Source: Primulina eburnea
Lineage: Eukaryota > Streptophyta > Magnoliopsida > Lamiales > Gesneriaceae
Length of the DNA: 64,000 bases
Assembly: GCF_022965805.1 (NCBI RefSeq)
Contig: NC_133105.1
Span: 26,635,208 to 26,699,207, forward strand
Direction of reading: 5' to 3'
The translations under genes were made by a program, and so were the position numbers. The notes beneath the pieces are model-generated. The model saw only the letters and a program-made list of their open reading frames with translations, did not search any database and was not told the origin of the DNA. This document shows, piece by piece, positions 33,111 through 44,940 of the stretch (positions are counted from its first letter, which is position 1; every line of letters starts with the position of its first letter).

Positions 33111-35640
33111 GGAACAGAATCATCTGATGACACTGATGGTAGAACAGACCCAGATATAGTGACAAGTATTATTCTTTTATGATTATGATGCATATGTATT
33201 GATATATACTAATGCATTTCATATGATTATATTTGATGGAGTAGCATGGAGATATGCTGTATCTGTTGGGTCTAGTTGTACTGTAGTATTGATTTCCTAG
33301 CTTGTTGAGAAAAATGTTGATATCAGAGATTTCTGTATATATTGTATACTACAGTAAGATGAGAATGAAATAGAGATAGATTATGATGTACTTGTGTTTT
33401 CTGATTTGAACGCATTATTGATATGTATATGCTGAACAAGTACCGACATATTGTAGAATTTTTCCAGAAATGGTAAGAGTCAGACCAGAGATGACTGATC
33501 AGTGGAGATACCACGATAAGGATTCTAGATTTAGAATTCCTTTGATATCTGTATGGTATATGACTCGATTAATACAGAAAGGAGCAGATTGCATCCTTAC
33601 GTATTCAGTAGATCCACTGAAATCGAGTTTAGTATTGACAGATTGGTTAGTATTATACAAATTGGCTGATGTTTGCCTAGATAAGATTTCAGAATTGTGT
33701 TATATCAGAAAGATAAATTTCAGAATTGAATTGAGATCAGGTATTATTTGTATAGTAGATTTAGTACAGAATGGTATTGACTATACAGAATGATACAACA
33801 TGAATTGAAAGAATATTTGAAAGATCATATTAAATATTCTGAGAATTATGATTCTTGTATACAGAAATTGTTCAGATAGGTATTTTGTTTGAAACAGATT
33901 GTATTCAGAATAGATGATATCTGATGTTAGTATACTGATTGATTTTGAGACATTTGATATTGTGATCAGTGACTGATCAGATACCGATATCAGAAAGATC
34001 AGAAAGTTAGAAATGTCAGAATTGTCAGAGATTGATATTATATGCGTTGACAGATTATCTGATATGATTGTGTTTTGAACTGCTTGAGAATTATTGCTTC
34101 TAGATCAGTATTTTATACAGATTGTATTGTTTGGGGAACATATTATAGTTGCAAATGATATATAGCAGTTGATCAGAATGGCATGAAGATCTGATTGATT
34201 TGTCAGAATCGATAGTATTGTTAGAACTTACAATCCTATATATTTACTAGATTAGTATAAATTATTGTTATTCTGAATCAGTATTGATACAGATTTTATG
34301 AACCGTTGAGAGTATATACAGTTCAGCTTGTATCAGAAATGAATTCGAGAATTTCAGCAGTTCAGAAACGTGATCAGAGTGGTCAGAACAGTATTTCGAT
34401 AATTAGAGCAGAGTATCGGTCAGAGAAACAGATATGTGATTTTTTTTTTATATTAGACTGATTGTGTTATGATATCAGAATGTTTCAGAGTTGTATAACA
34501 GAATTGATATTTATAATCAGAGCCGAATACCAGGTAGGTATTTTTCTTTAAATTTTATTATTAACTGATTTGTTTATACCGAATAGTTTGAATCTGAAAT
34601 TACAGATAGTGTCAGAAATGCATTGTAGTGGATTCAGTGTTCATTTGGCTGACTGAGAATGTATGAGATTTGAACAGACATGTATGATATAGACAGATTA
34701 GATCAGTCGTGACAGAATTTGTACAGAAATGTTGGCAGAAATTATACTGATATGTTTGAATCGCTAACAGAAAAGACAGAATGAAACAGAATTGTATAGT
34801 TCTAAATAAAAATGAGAGTACATTTCTATGGCTTTCGTAATGAAATTACCGCCAGTTTCTCCAGATTGAAATAAGATATGATTGTGATTGACAGATTATT
34901 CAATCTATATCTATCAGTTTGTACAAGATGATGTACAAACATGACCAAATGACACAGATTGATGTCAGAGAAGTGGTAAGAAGTAATCAGAATGCCACAG
35001 CAGAATATATCAGACTGTGATTTTTGATTGATTTTGTACTTGTGACAGAATATATCATGAGCTTTCTTTTAGATTCTTCACAGATTGACAGACTGTCAGA
35101 ATATTTTATCCAGATATTGGAAGATATTGGTAGAGTTATAGAGTGCTGGATGTTAGCACTAATTGATATGATTTATTATCACTGCGTGACAATAACTATC
35201 AGCTTATCAGATGGGTAATGAGATAGTTATAGACAAGATAGTATACGGTGAATACTACAGATTTCTTTTGAAGAAAATTAGAAGGAAGATGAAGATAGTT
35301 CAGAATGGACAGACTTAAGAAACCAACGTCGGATGATGATGATTGGTACTTGAAGCTGAAGATGGTATATGTCCTTGATCGAGATAAACTGAGTTGATAA
35401 CAACAGATAGTAATGACATTGGTTTGTTATGAACTGTGATTGGTTTATACGGATGTTGTATAACCAACATGGCAAGATTGATTCTGTCAGAAGGACTAGA
35501 AAAGTATTATGACATTATACTTAGTGAATTCTTATTCCAGACCGGAATCAGATAATTGAGTTCTGGTTTAAACTCTGTTATGCATTTCTTCTGATATCTC
35601 TGAATTGATTACTTGCGAGTTCGAGGACGAACTCAGATTT
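33111..35640 (+). pseudogene. Gypsy A pol remnants (RT start and integrase fragments)
   Basis: 33470-33793 matches the linker and N-terminal edge of a Gypsy reverse transcriptase (FRIPLISVWYMTRLIQKGAD, LYKLADVCLDKISEL) and ends where the catalytic palm should begin. No YVDD or RNase H is found. From about 34795 degenerate integrase segments appear, including a remnant of the WEHITMDFV-type strand and, near 35100, a remnant of the stretch that follows the catalytic Glu. The rest is AT-rich and full of stops. It ends with an ELRFKRGGE-type coding end at about 35615-35640. Confidence 0.65.
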
Positions 35641-35654
35641 AAGAGGGGGAGAAA
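35641..35654 (+). promoter_or_regulatory. Polypurine tract of Gypsy A
   Basis: AAGAGGGGGAGAAA directly before the 3' LTR. It would prime plus-strand DNA. Confidence 0.88.
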
Positions 35655-35792
35655 TGTAATGCCCGAGATTGTATTACCGTAATCTGAGATTAATCTGAAA
35701 TGATTTATAGATTAATCGAGACGATTATAGACAGAACGAATCAGACCGGGAAAGTCAAGAAAAGAATTGACATAATATGCCAAGACAAGTCC

Positions 35793-36075
35793 TCGCGCAT
35801 ATGCACGATATGTATAGGCGCACATGCGCGGAGGAGGCAGAACACTTCGCGCATATGCGCGGCGAGTGGGCGCGCATATGCGCGAGGTGTCCAGTAGCCA
35901 AAGTTAAGTCCAGAACCATGCGCGCACATGCGCGACTTCACGGCGCGCACATGCGCGGGACATCCAGAAGCTTTGGCGCATATGCGCGAACGAATAGCGC
36001 GCATATGCGCGAGAGTTGTTGCCGAGACCCGAAGGTCTCGCGCACATGCGCGGGTTGTGTCGCGCATATGCGCGA
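35793..36075. repeat. Array of ten CGCGCATATGCGCG palindromes, Gypsy A 3' LTR
   Basis: Same ten sites as in the 5' LTR. Several that are decayed there are intact here (near 35850, 35871 and 35977), and the reverse holds at about 36040. Confidence 0.92.
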
Positions 36076-36121
36076 GATGTGCTGCACGAAGGAATGCGCC
36101 ACTTGCCTTCATGCATGTAAC

Positions 36122-36186
<65 letters not shown>

Positions 36187-36761
36187 AATGAAAAAGGGAT
36201 TTTATGCGTCAAGTTATAATCGTTCGAAATCCGTCCGTCTGTTTTTGAATCCGACTTCAGTACTGTGTTCCTATCAACGCAGGCTACAACTGGACGTAAG
36301 TTTTGTTACGTTTATACAAGATTTGAATCTATGATGTTGTCAGAATTGAATATGATTCAGATATGGTGTTTCTGCTACCGTAGACATTATAGAAATCGAA
36401 TTCAGATTAAAGAACATATTGTTTCTGTAATTGTTATGATTTTTGAAAGATATTGACTGAGATTTTGATATCAGAATTGTGTATTACTGATTTTGAATAT
36501 ACCGATATTGAGATTATGAGTTTCAGTATTATAATTGTGATGTTCAGATTGACGGGGTGATTCAGACTGTATTGTTATGCCGTCGAAACATCAGTTGATT
36601 TAGATTAATCAGATTCGGATTGTATTGTGATATCGATGACATGCATTGAATTGTATCTTGTTCAGACATTGATCAGATTGTATACTGAATTGAGTATTGA
36701 TCAGAACAGATTGTATATTGAGTTATGCACTGATACATCGTATTTGATATTGTCATTTCAG

Positions 36762-36820
36762 ATTTGACATGGACAGATTTGAATACAGATCATCGTCTTC
36801 GTCAGACTGGGACGACAAAG
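36762..36820 (+). other. Candidate LTR-encoded start exon of Gypsy A (3' LTR copy)
   Basis: 59 nt between CATTTCAG and GTATAATTC. The ATG at 36769 is followed by an uninterrupted 17-codon frame. It differs from the 5' LTR copy at only a few bases, one of which is the stop in that copy. Confidence 0.55.
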
Positions 36821-37822
36821 GTATAATTCATGTGATATTCGGGAAGATACAACTCAAATAAGATCCTATTTGAGTTTCCCAATAAAATCACATACTAGAA
36901 TTATTGTTGTTTATTTTATGATATGATTACGATATGTTTATAGATGATATATTCATATCTTTTGAGATGATTATGCTTTGTTTACAGATTGTTATTCATT
37001 GCATTTAAGATAGGGAGTCTTGACAGAACAGTCAAACTTCTAGACGTTCGGTGATATCACAGCTTAGGGGAAGATCAGTCTCCTATTGTAGATGTGGATA
37101 CAGATCAGGCCGAAGTCTAGGAATAAGACGTACAGTCACCCCGATTGGGAGGGTAGGTGATAGATCGTCTTATTCACACCGGGATCCCTAGAGTTATAGT
37201 TGAGTCGAGTCTAGACATGATTTGACTAGAACTGCATGCTTTTATGGACGTGGTTTCATAGATTATGAAACCCATTTTTATTGCTTTCAGTCATGATAGC
37301 ATGTGTTTATGATTTGATTTGAGTAGCATGTTTAACTGATTTGAGTTGCATGCTTATTTTGAGTTGATTTCACAGATTATGAAATCTATTGTTTTTAAGT
37401 TTATTCATGATAGAATATTTCCTGATTTACTTTATGTATATGCATGTTTACCATGTTTTATACTGGGATTTATTCTCACCGGAGTATCCGGCTGTTGTCT
37501 TGTTTTGTATGTGTGCATGACAACAGGTGGGACATGATCGTGGTCAGAAGATGATGAGAGAAGACGAGTTTAGAGTGGTGATTCCGGACTTATTGTAGAG
37601 TTGGTCAATACTTGAAATTTAGTATTTGAACCTTAGACTAGTTTGGACTAGAAGCATGTTGTACAAGACTTGTATAATTATTATACTGATTTGTACAATA
37701 GATAGATGCCATTACCTTCCGCACTTTATTTTAAAAAGAAAAATTTTTAGACCCTTTTTTATCTGAATTGATAATTAAATCCCAAAGATAATTAAGAAAA
37801 GATCAGCGTCCGGGTCCCCACA

Positions 37823-38185
37823 TGTCTGCTCATTTCCTTCGCATATCTGAATGAGCTTTTCCCAGATTTATTTTGCAGTAGAACACATCTTGATTTTGCT
37901 GAAGGTGTTCTTATCAAGAGTTTTATAGAGAATGTCCTTCGCGACATTATCAAGATTATCTTTCTTCTTAGCTTCGTCGGTCCATTCGTTTCTTGGTTTT
38001 TCAACTATTTGTGGTGCACCATCAGTAACATCAAGAGCTGTATTTGGCTTTAAGATCTTTAATGGTCCATCTGTGATGACATACCACATGTCATCATCCT
38101 GCGCTGCAAGGTGAGCTTGCATACGAATCTTCCAATCATCAAAATCCTCTTTTGAGAACATGGGAACTTTGCTAAAATGTGCCAT
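37823..38185 (-). pseudogene. SIRE-1 gag, N-terminal part
   Basis: Starts at ATG 38185 (MAHFSKVPMFSKEDF), 34 bp from the primer-binding site. It shows the usual SIRE Gag N-terminus: DFDDWKIRMQAHLAA, a WYVITDGP strand and NALDV/WTDEAKKKDNLD-type motifs. An in-frame TAA at 37868-37870 replaces a Glu codon, and the frame then continues WEKLIQICEGNEQT to the Gypsy A insertion. The remainder is at 24508-26193. Confidence 0.88.
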
Positions 38186-38218
38186 AACTGTTGCAAATTT
38201 TCAGAACAAGAGAAATCT

Positions 38219-38230
38219 GCTCTGATACCA
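38219..38230 (-). promoter_or_regulatory. Primer-binding site of SIRE-1
   Basis: Plus strand GCTCTGATACCA, i.e. TGGTATCAGAGC on the coding strand, beside the 5' LTR. Confidence 0.9.
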
Positions 38231-38232
38231 CT

Positions 38233-39266
38233 TTTTGGGGATCGATGTAGAGTTTAGAAGGGGGGTGAATAAACTCTTCTCCTTTGATGATAAATTGTGC
38301 AAAGGGTGCTAAAATCCTGTTAGAGATTGTAGCTGTTCTTGTTCAATAGTACGTCCAGCAGATCACAGTTGAAAGTTCGGAAACAATCTGATGGAGTAAG
38401 GTGAAAGACAATAATAGCAGTAGATAGTAACACAGTAGTTGTTTCTGGAAGTTCAAAGATAAAATCTTCTACGTCTCCCCTTCTTCTGTTTCCAGAAGGT
38501 ATCACTAAAAGACTTTGGTTTTGCAGTACACACTTGTACACACCCACTTCAACGAGGCTTATCTATTGCCTACTGAAACTCTTAGCAACTCAATACGATA
38601 GTTCAATATAGCAATGTTCTGGAAAAGACTCTTTTCCAGTTTACAAACTCTTCTACACAATATTATAAAGTTTGGCTTGAAGAGATGAAGAAACAGCAGT
38701 ACAAAATGATCTCCAAAGATCAGATGTTATAATATGATGCGTGTAATGTATTTTCTGCAATTTTGAGCTTTTGAAGATAATGGAAATTTCGCGGTTGATC
38801 AATGTATCGTTGGATAGATAAGAATGATCAGCGTTGTTACCTAAATGGTTTTGATCCATAGATATAGGTAACTTGAGTCCAACTTCTATAATCAGAGATT
38901 GTCTCCTGTCCTCTGATACAATCAGCTTTATTACCGAAATAGGTTTCTGCATAAGAGTTACAGAACAATCAGTGCTGTTTTATACCAAAATCGGTAAAGC
39001 GTATTAAATGACTTAGTATAGCATTTAATGGTGCAATAAATGCTTGGTACTAGATAAGATAACAGTAACAATTAATATTGAAACGATCGAGTAAAAAGCC
39101 GTTAAGTGCTGATCCAGTAGAACTAAGTTCTGCTAAGCCGTTGAGTATTAACTGAAATACTGCTTTTGTTAGAGCAACTTAAATGCTACTGTTTTGCATA
39201 ATTTTCTGGTTGATATTATACATACTGGTTTTAATACTTGTCACCACAATAAAGTTAAGTCTAACA
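38233..39266 (-). repeat. SIRE-1 5' LTR
   Basis: 1034 bp matching 15239-16271. The terminal TGTTGGGG of the sister copy is TTTTGGGG here, a mutated CA end on the coding strand. Confidence 0.92.
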
Positions 39267-41524
39267 GAGATGTTACTTTAATTTTAGACAATGATTTTAA
39301 GTTATTTTTGCGAGACGTTTTATATGTTTCTAAATTGGTTAAAAATATTATTTCTATTTCTATGTTTGATAGGGATGATTATTCTTATGTATTTGCTAAA
39401 GGTGTTTGCAATTTATACAAAAATGAATGTTTGATTGGAACCGGCAAATTAACAAACGATCTTTATAAATTAAAATTAAAAGATATTTCGTTGAACAAGA
39501 TCCAAGCATATACGAAAAAAGAACAACACAAAAAATAAAAATAGAATATCAAAATTCCTCACAAATATGACACGTTAGACTAGGTCATATTTTCCAAAGA
39601 ATGATTCACAAGCTAATTGGAGCATGCATGTTTGACTTATCAGACATAAATTCTATACCTACTTGTGAGTCCTGTCCAAAAGGAAAAATGACCAGGAATC
39701 CATTCAATGAAAACGTGGAACGTGCACATGGTCTACTGGATTTGATCCACACAGACGTTTGTGGCCCGCTAAGTGTTAGCACAAAATATGGGCATTTTTA
39801 CTTCATTACATTTATTGATGACCATTCGATGTATGAGTATGTTTATTTGATGAAACACAAAGCTAAAGAATTTGAAAGGTTCAAAGAATTCAGATCCGAA
39901 GTAGAAAAAATCTAGAAAGGAGTATTAAGACACTTCGATTTGATCGAGGTGGAGAATACTTGAGTGCTGAAATTTTGGGATATCTAAAAGAGAATGAGAT
40001 TCCTTCACAGTGGACTCCACCGGCAACACCACAATTGAATGGTGTTTTTTAGCGTCGCAATCGAACCTTGATGGACATGGTTCGATCCATGATGGGATCC
40101 ACTAAATTGTCTACATCGTTTTGGGGCTTTGCGCTTGAAATTGCGGAAATATTGTTGAATAATGTTCATACAAAGGCAGTTGATAAAACACCATATGATA
40201 TATGGATGGGAAAAACTCCAAAATATTATTACTTGAGAATATGGGGATGTCTTGCTTACGTGAAGCAGAAAGTGGGTGAAAAATTGGATAGTAGATCCAT
40301 TTTGTGCTACTTTGTAGGATATCTAAACAATTCTGTTGGATATTATTTCTATCACCCCCATGAAGCAAAAGTGTTTGTTTCAAGAAATTTCACCTTTATG
40401 AAAAGGGAATTTCTATTAGATAGAAAAGGCAAGATGATAGAACTTGAAGAAATTCAAGACACTCTCTCAATTGTAGAAGTTGAACCTAATCCCCAACAGC
40501 CAGTAGTTGAAGTGCACGCTCCTAGAAGGTCTGATAGGGTTATCAGACCACCTGCAAGATATACGCTTATTCAAGAACAAGGCCATGATGAGCCTTGTGT
40601 TGGTGTTGGATGTGCTCCAACGAACTTCAAAGAAGCAATATCTGATACTATTTCATCCGAATCTCTTGAATTCATGCAGTCTGAAATAGATTCTATGTCT
40701 TGAAGCCAAGTCTGGACATTGATGGATCCACCTGAGAAAATCGTTCTCATAGGATGCAAATGGATCTACAAAAGAAAGCTTGGAGCGGATGAGAAGGTAC
40801 CGACCTTCAAAGCAAAACTGGTTGCAAAATGTTATACTCAAAGAAAAGGAATTGACTATGAGGAAAATTTTTCCCCAGTTGCTATGTTTAAGTCTATTAG
40901 AATACTGCTAGCTATATTAGCATGGTATAACTATGAGATATGACAAATTGATGTAAAGACCGTATTCCTCAATGCGACATCAAAGAAGAAATTTATATGT
41001 ACCAACCTGAGGGATACACATTAGTAGGAAGTGAGCATAAGGTATGAAAACTTCAGATATCAATACATGGTCTCAAGCAGGCGTCAAAGAGTTGGAACCT
41101 CAGATTTGACAGCACTATCAAGGAATTTGGTTTTGCTAAGAATCCTGAGGAACCATTCGTGTACAAGAAAGATAGTGGGAGTGCAGTGACATTCCTAGTA
41201 CTTTATGTTGATGACATCCTACTAATTGAGAATAATGTAGGATTAGTTCAACCAAATAAAGTATGGTTAGCAAATAAATTCTCCATGAAAGACATGGGTG
41301 AAGCATCCTAGCTTTTGAGAATACTAATCTATAGAGATAGATCAAAGAGGACGTTGGGGCTCACCCAAGCCACTTATATAGATATCATTCCGAAGCTATT
41401 CTCTGTGGAAGAGTCCAAGAGAGGATACTTACATTGTGTCATGGTGTCACTCTATCTAAAGCTATGTGTCCCAAAACTGATGAAGGGATGGAGATGATGA
41501 CACATATGCCATATGCGTCAGACA
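39267..41524 (+). pseudogene. Copia-1 protease end, integrase and reverse transcriptase (broken)
   Basis: Resumes the frame interrupted at 15238 with the protease flap (LRDVLYVSKLVKNIISIS), the GAG-pre-integrase region (CESCPKGKMTRNPF) and integrase (LIHTDVCGPLS, FIDDHSMYEYVYL). Frameshifts fall at 39540-39600 and 39914. The second Asp box is altered to FDRGGEY, and the catalytic Glu region reads as a stop at about 40050. 40068-40703 is the integrase C-terminus and linker. RT follows from 40719 (CKWIYKRKLG, YEENFSPVAMFKSIR), with a stop near 40941, a frameshift, and YVDD in LVLYVDDILL near 41200. It ends at the TTGGA target site, where Gypsy B entered at ASDIG. Confidence 0.87.
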
Positions 41525-41657
41525 TTGGATGTAAGGCCCGAGATTTTATCAGGTTAATCTGAAATGATTTGGTGATAATCAATGTGATTATAGACGGAAA
41601 GGATTAGACCGGAAAAGACGGAAGAAAACACGAAATTTGTACGAGGACAGAACACCT

Positions 41658-41875
41658 CGCGCATATGCGTGACAGTGGCAGAATACATCGTGCATATGCG
41701 CGTGAAATGTGTGCGCATATGCGCGAGCTATGCGGAAGCTTAGTGCCATGTCCAGAGAACCTCGCGCATATGTGCGGCAATGGGGCGCGCATATGCGCGA
41801 GCTGCCGAGAACACACGCGCTGAGACAGAATGTCTCCCGCATATGCGCCGACGGGGGTCGCGCATATGCGCGAGA
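41658..41875. repeat. Array of seven CGCGCATATGCGCG palindromes, Gypsy B 5' LTR
   Basis: Seven sites, two or three of them perfect cores and the others with one or two changes, mostly CpG to TpG. Spacing is about 25-40 bp. Confidence 0.9.
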
Positions 41876-42714
41876 CGTGCAGTACATAGAGTGAGCCACA
41901 TGTACTTTACCATGCATTGATATATATACAAATGTTGCCTTCCCTCAGAAATTAGGCAAGAAAAGCAACGAGAGAGCTCAGAGAATTGTCAAGTTTCTTT
42001 TTTAAATTTGAAGATTACGGAAAATCCATTCGTCTGATTTTCAATCCGATTTCAGTACTGATTTTCTAGAGACGAGAGCTTCAACTGGGCGTAAGTTTTC
42101 TTATGTTTTGATATGATTGGAAATTATGGTACTGCCAGAATCATATATGATTAATATATGTTGTTGTTGCGATATCAGACATCGTAAAATCGATACCGGA
42201 TCGAAGAATAGATACCGTATGAAATTATTATGAATTTTCAGAATTGATTTGATTTTGATTAGATCGAATTGATATCAGATTTGTGTTGTTATCGATTATG
42301 AGGTGTTGGGATTGATATCTAATTGATATTGTATTGATGGGTGTATTGATATTATTCAGATTTGGATCAGATGAGTTGTTGATTCGTATATATTGATATT
42401 GTATTTCCGGTATTGCGATATTGTACAGATTTGAGATTATGATCTGCTATTGTTAAGATTATGGGTTGTATTGATATTGATTATGAGCCGTGATATTATA
42501 TCTGTGATGTTGAAATTGACGGGGTTATTGAGATTGTATTGTTATGCCGTCGAAACATCAGTAGATTGATATTAATCAGATTCGTTATTGATTGAGATTG
42601 TATCGTTGTATCGTTGACATTGATCAGATTATGTCATGATTTGCGTATTGATCAAAACAGGTCTTGAATTGAGTTGTATATTGATATTGTGCCTATTCGA
42701 TATTGTCATTTCAG

Positions 42715-42773
42715 ATTTGATATGGACAGATTTGAATTCGAGACTTCGACTTCGTCAGACCGAGAAGAGAAAG
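42715..42773 (+). other. Candidate LTR-encoded start exon of Gypsy B (5' LTR copy)
   Basis: 59 nt, the same length as in Gypsy A. The ATG at 42722 is followed by 17 open codons (MDRFEFETSTSSDREEK) and then the G|GTATAAG donor. Relative to Gypsy A there are substitutions but no indel. Joining to the acceptor at 43916 would continue in frame into gag. The copy in the 3' LTR is at 48731-48789. Confidence 0.58.
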
Positions 42774-43655
42774 GTATAAGTCAATGTCGAACCGGGAGAA
42801 TGACTCGAGTGTGATATACTTGATTTTCCCTAAACCACATACTTATTGTTATTATGTGTATTGATTTAGACTGATTTGCTTGTTCTATTGATTTATATAA
42901 AGCATGTATTAGACGATTGTTCTTGTGACAGGTGGGCCTGATAGTGATGGAATCGTCACTGACCCATTGCACATTGTCACCGAATAGTGATTGGTAGGAG
43001 ATGCCAAAGTCTGTGACGGATAGGTCAAGACACCGGATGTTTGGTTTATATCGAAGTTTGATTAGAGGTGGAATCTACTTCTTTTACTGAAATTTGATAT
43101 AGGAATGCCAACGTCTGGAAATCGGGATCCCTAGACTAAGAATGAGTCTAGTCTGAGATATGTAGTCATGAGTTGATTTACAGATTTACATTGAATTATG
43201 CTTTCAGATTTTGATTCATATTACTGATATCCGTTTCATACTTTATATTGATTATTTGATTGCATGTAACGTTGATTTATACTGGGAATATAATTCTCAC
43301 CGGAGTTATCCGGCTGTTGTCTTGTTTGTATGTGTACATGACAATAGGTGGGGCATGATCAGGGTCAAGACGTGGACGAGAGAGGAATTGTTTAGCGTGG
43401 AGATTCGGACCCAGAAGTATATCTGTTTCATTATTTGACATGTAGTGAATGAACAGTAGTTGTTATGATTTACATTCGTACAAGACTTGTACTTAGATCT
43501 GGATATTGATCTTGTAAATGAAATAAGAATTATTTCATACGTTTCCGCTTTTGTATTTACAAAAAAAAAAAAAATTAGACCCTGTTTATTTAATTGATTT
43601 AATTATTCCCAAAGATGATTAATAAAATGAGTAGCGTCCGGGTCCTCACAGCAGG

Positions 43656-43667
43656 TGGTATCAGAGC
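43656..43667 (+). promoter_or_regulatory. Primer-binding site of Gypsy B
   Basis: TGGTATCAGAGC, five bases after the LTR end. It lies inside the putative intron 42774-43916. Confidence 0.9.
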
Positions 43668-43916
43668 GATAGATCTTTTAGATTGAGATAGAATAGAGTG
43701 AGCGCGGTAGGTTGACTTTTCTTTCCTGCTTTTACATGATATCATGGCATTATGATTTACTGCTTTATAATTCATGTTTACCTGAATGATTTGATTTAAT
43801 TGGTAATATGTACTATTGAGAATGAATTAGAACCGATTCTTGATCAGCAGTAAGATGATCAGAGGAGGACTGAAACATGTTTGTTGTATTTGGTTACTAA
43901 TTCTTTTGGTAATCAG

Positions 43917-44940
43917 ATATACCTCCTCAAAGAATTCCAGAATCAGGTGGTACTTCGGTTTATCAGATGGATGTGTCAGAAACTCCGATGGAAACAATGT
44001 TGAAGAGGTTCAGTCATTTCAACCGCCTATTCTGAAAGGTACTGAGACGTCTGATGATTGTGAGAGTTGGCTGAATGATATTGAAGTGTTGTTTGATTCA
44101 CTTGATTACCCAGATGAATGCCAAGTTAGATTGATTGGGCACCAGTTATACGAGATCACAAAGAGTTGGTGGATCGCAACCAAAAAAGAATTAGAACAAC
44201 ATGGTACCGTGATTACGTGGAAAATCTTTAAAGCTGAGTTCCATAAAATATTTCTTCCAATATCATACCGACAAGATAAGAGTACATAGTTTGCCAACTT
44301 GAAACAAGGCCAGCTGAATATTGAAGAATATGTGGCAAAATTTTCTATTTTACTACGTTTTGCTCCTCAGGTGGCTGGGAATGATGAAGCTGTAGTTGAT
44401 CAGTTCATCAGCGGACTGAATCCTGAATATCTACATTGGTGAATGTAGTACGACCCCATTATTTTGCTAACGCCTTGAACAGGGCAAAGAGAGCTGAGGC
44501 AAGTTTGATACAACAACGAGAAATGTTGTATGTTGATCACCCCCAGAAACAACAACCTCCAGCTCAATTCTTGCAATCACCGTCTAGATTTGATAGGGGC
44601 AGTAGTAGTGGGGGAAAGAAAGATTTCCTGAAAGCTCACAAGAAACAGTTTAAGAAGTTAGTGAGTGGTTCGTCGAGCTCCAGTAGTTCTAGCCCGAGTT
44701 ATACAGGAGTTTATTGCAGAACTTGTGGAGGAAGACATTCCACAGAGCAATGCCAAGGAGTACTTGGTAGTTTCCACATCTGCAGACAGTCGTGACATTT
44801 TGATAGAGTTTTTCCACAGAGAGTTTTCCGACGATCTCAGGGAGCAGAACCATCTGGATCAGTGGCACCGCCTGGTAGACAATCACCAGTTGTTCACTCT
44901 TTCCAATCACCGACGACTCCTCAATCACAACTAAGGCCAG
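43917..44940 (+). pseudogene. Gypsy B gag (broken)
   Basis: Open from the acceptor-like AATCAG at 43911-43916 with IPPQRIPESGG, again ATA where ATG is expected. A 1-bp loss follows MLKRF near 44010. Retrotrans_gag motifs follow (FQPPILKGTETSDDC, ESWLNDIEVLFDS, WKIFKAEFHKIF), then a stop at 44287, LKQGQLNIEEYVAKFS, and a frameshift near 44430. Next come the basic/Ser-rich linker and the CRTCGGRHSTEQC motif. The second knuckle is cut by a stop in place of a Gly codon after CRQS (about 44794). It is collinear with the Gypsy A gag. Confidence 0.85.

Larger units (their letters stand above)
26194..37822 (+). mobile_element. Gypsy A: Ty3/Gypsy element with CGCGCATATGCGCG arrays
   Basis: Perfect TGTCT duplications at 26189-26193 and 37823-37827. 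TGTAATGCC...CCCCACA ends. 5' LTR 26194-31860 (about 2.2 kb without its guest), 3' LTR 35655-37822 (2168 bp), internal region 3794 bp. Primer-binding site after the 5' LTR and an AAGAGGGGGAGAAA tract before the 3' LTR. The Tekay-like gag is nearly complete, while pol is reduced to fragments. It lies in SIRE-1 gag and hosts the mini-Tekay element in its own 5' LTR. Confidence 0.95.
35655..37822 (+). repeat. Gypsy A 3' LTR (2168 bp)
   Basis: Closely matches the 5' LTR without its guest. Array of ten palindromes at 35793-36075 and (TA)30 at 36123-36182. A stretch of about 35-50 bp after the TA run, present in the 5' LTR, is deleted here. Confidence 0.95.
15239..39266 (-). mobile_element. SIRE-1: SIRE/Maximus-type Copia element, decayed, host of two insertions
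   Basis: LTRs at 15239-16271 and 38233-39266 are about 1.03 kb each and clearly alike. The flanks GAGAC (15234-15238) and GAGAT (39267-39271) are a 5-bp duplication with one substitution, and the Copia-1 protease frame reads through the empty site. The primer-binding site beside the right LTR sets the minus orientation. Order on the minus strand: gag, protease, integrase, reverse transcriptase, RNase H, then a third ORF in the envelope position, which is the hallmark of SIRE elements. Solo LTR-2 interrupts RNase H and Gypsy A interrupts gag. Without those guests it is about 11.5 kb. Stops occur in every gene. Confidence 0.93.
41530..43650 (+). repeat. Gypsy B 5' LTR
   Basis: Same order as the Gypsy A LTR: palindrome array, TATATATA (about 41921-41930), donor-like CGTAAGT (GT at 42092), acceptor CATTTCAG ending at 42714, ATG block 42715-42773, donor GT at 42774, and LTR end GTCCGGGTCCTCACA. 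Confidence 0.94.
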
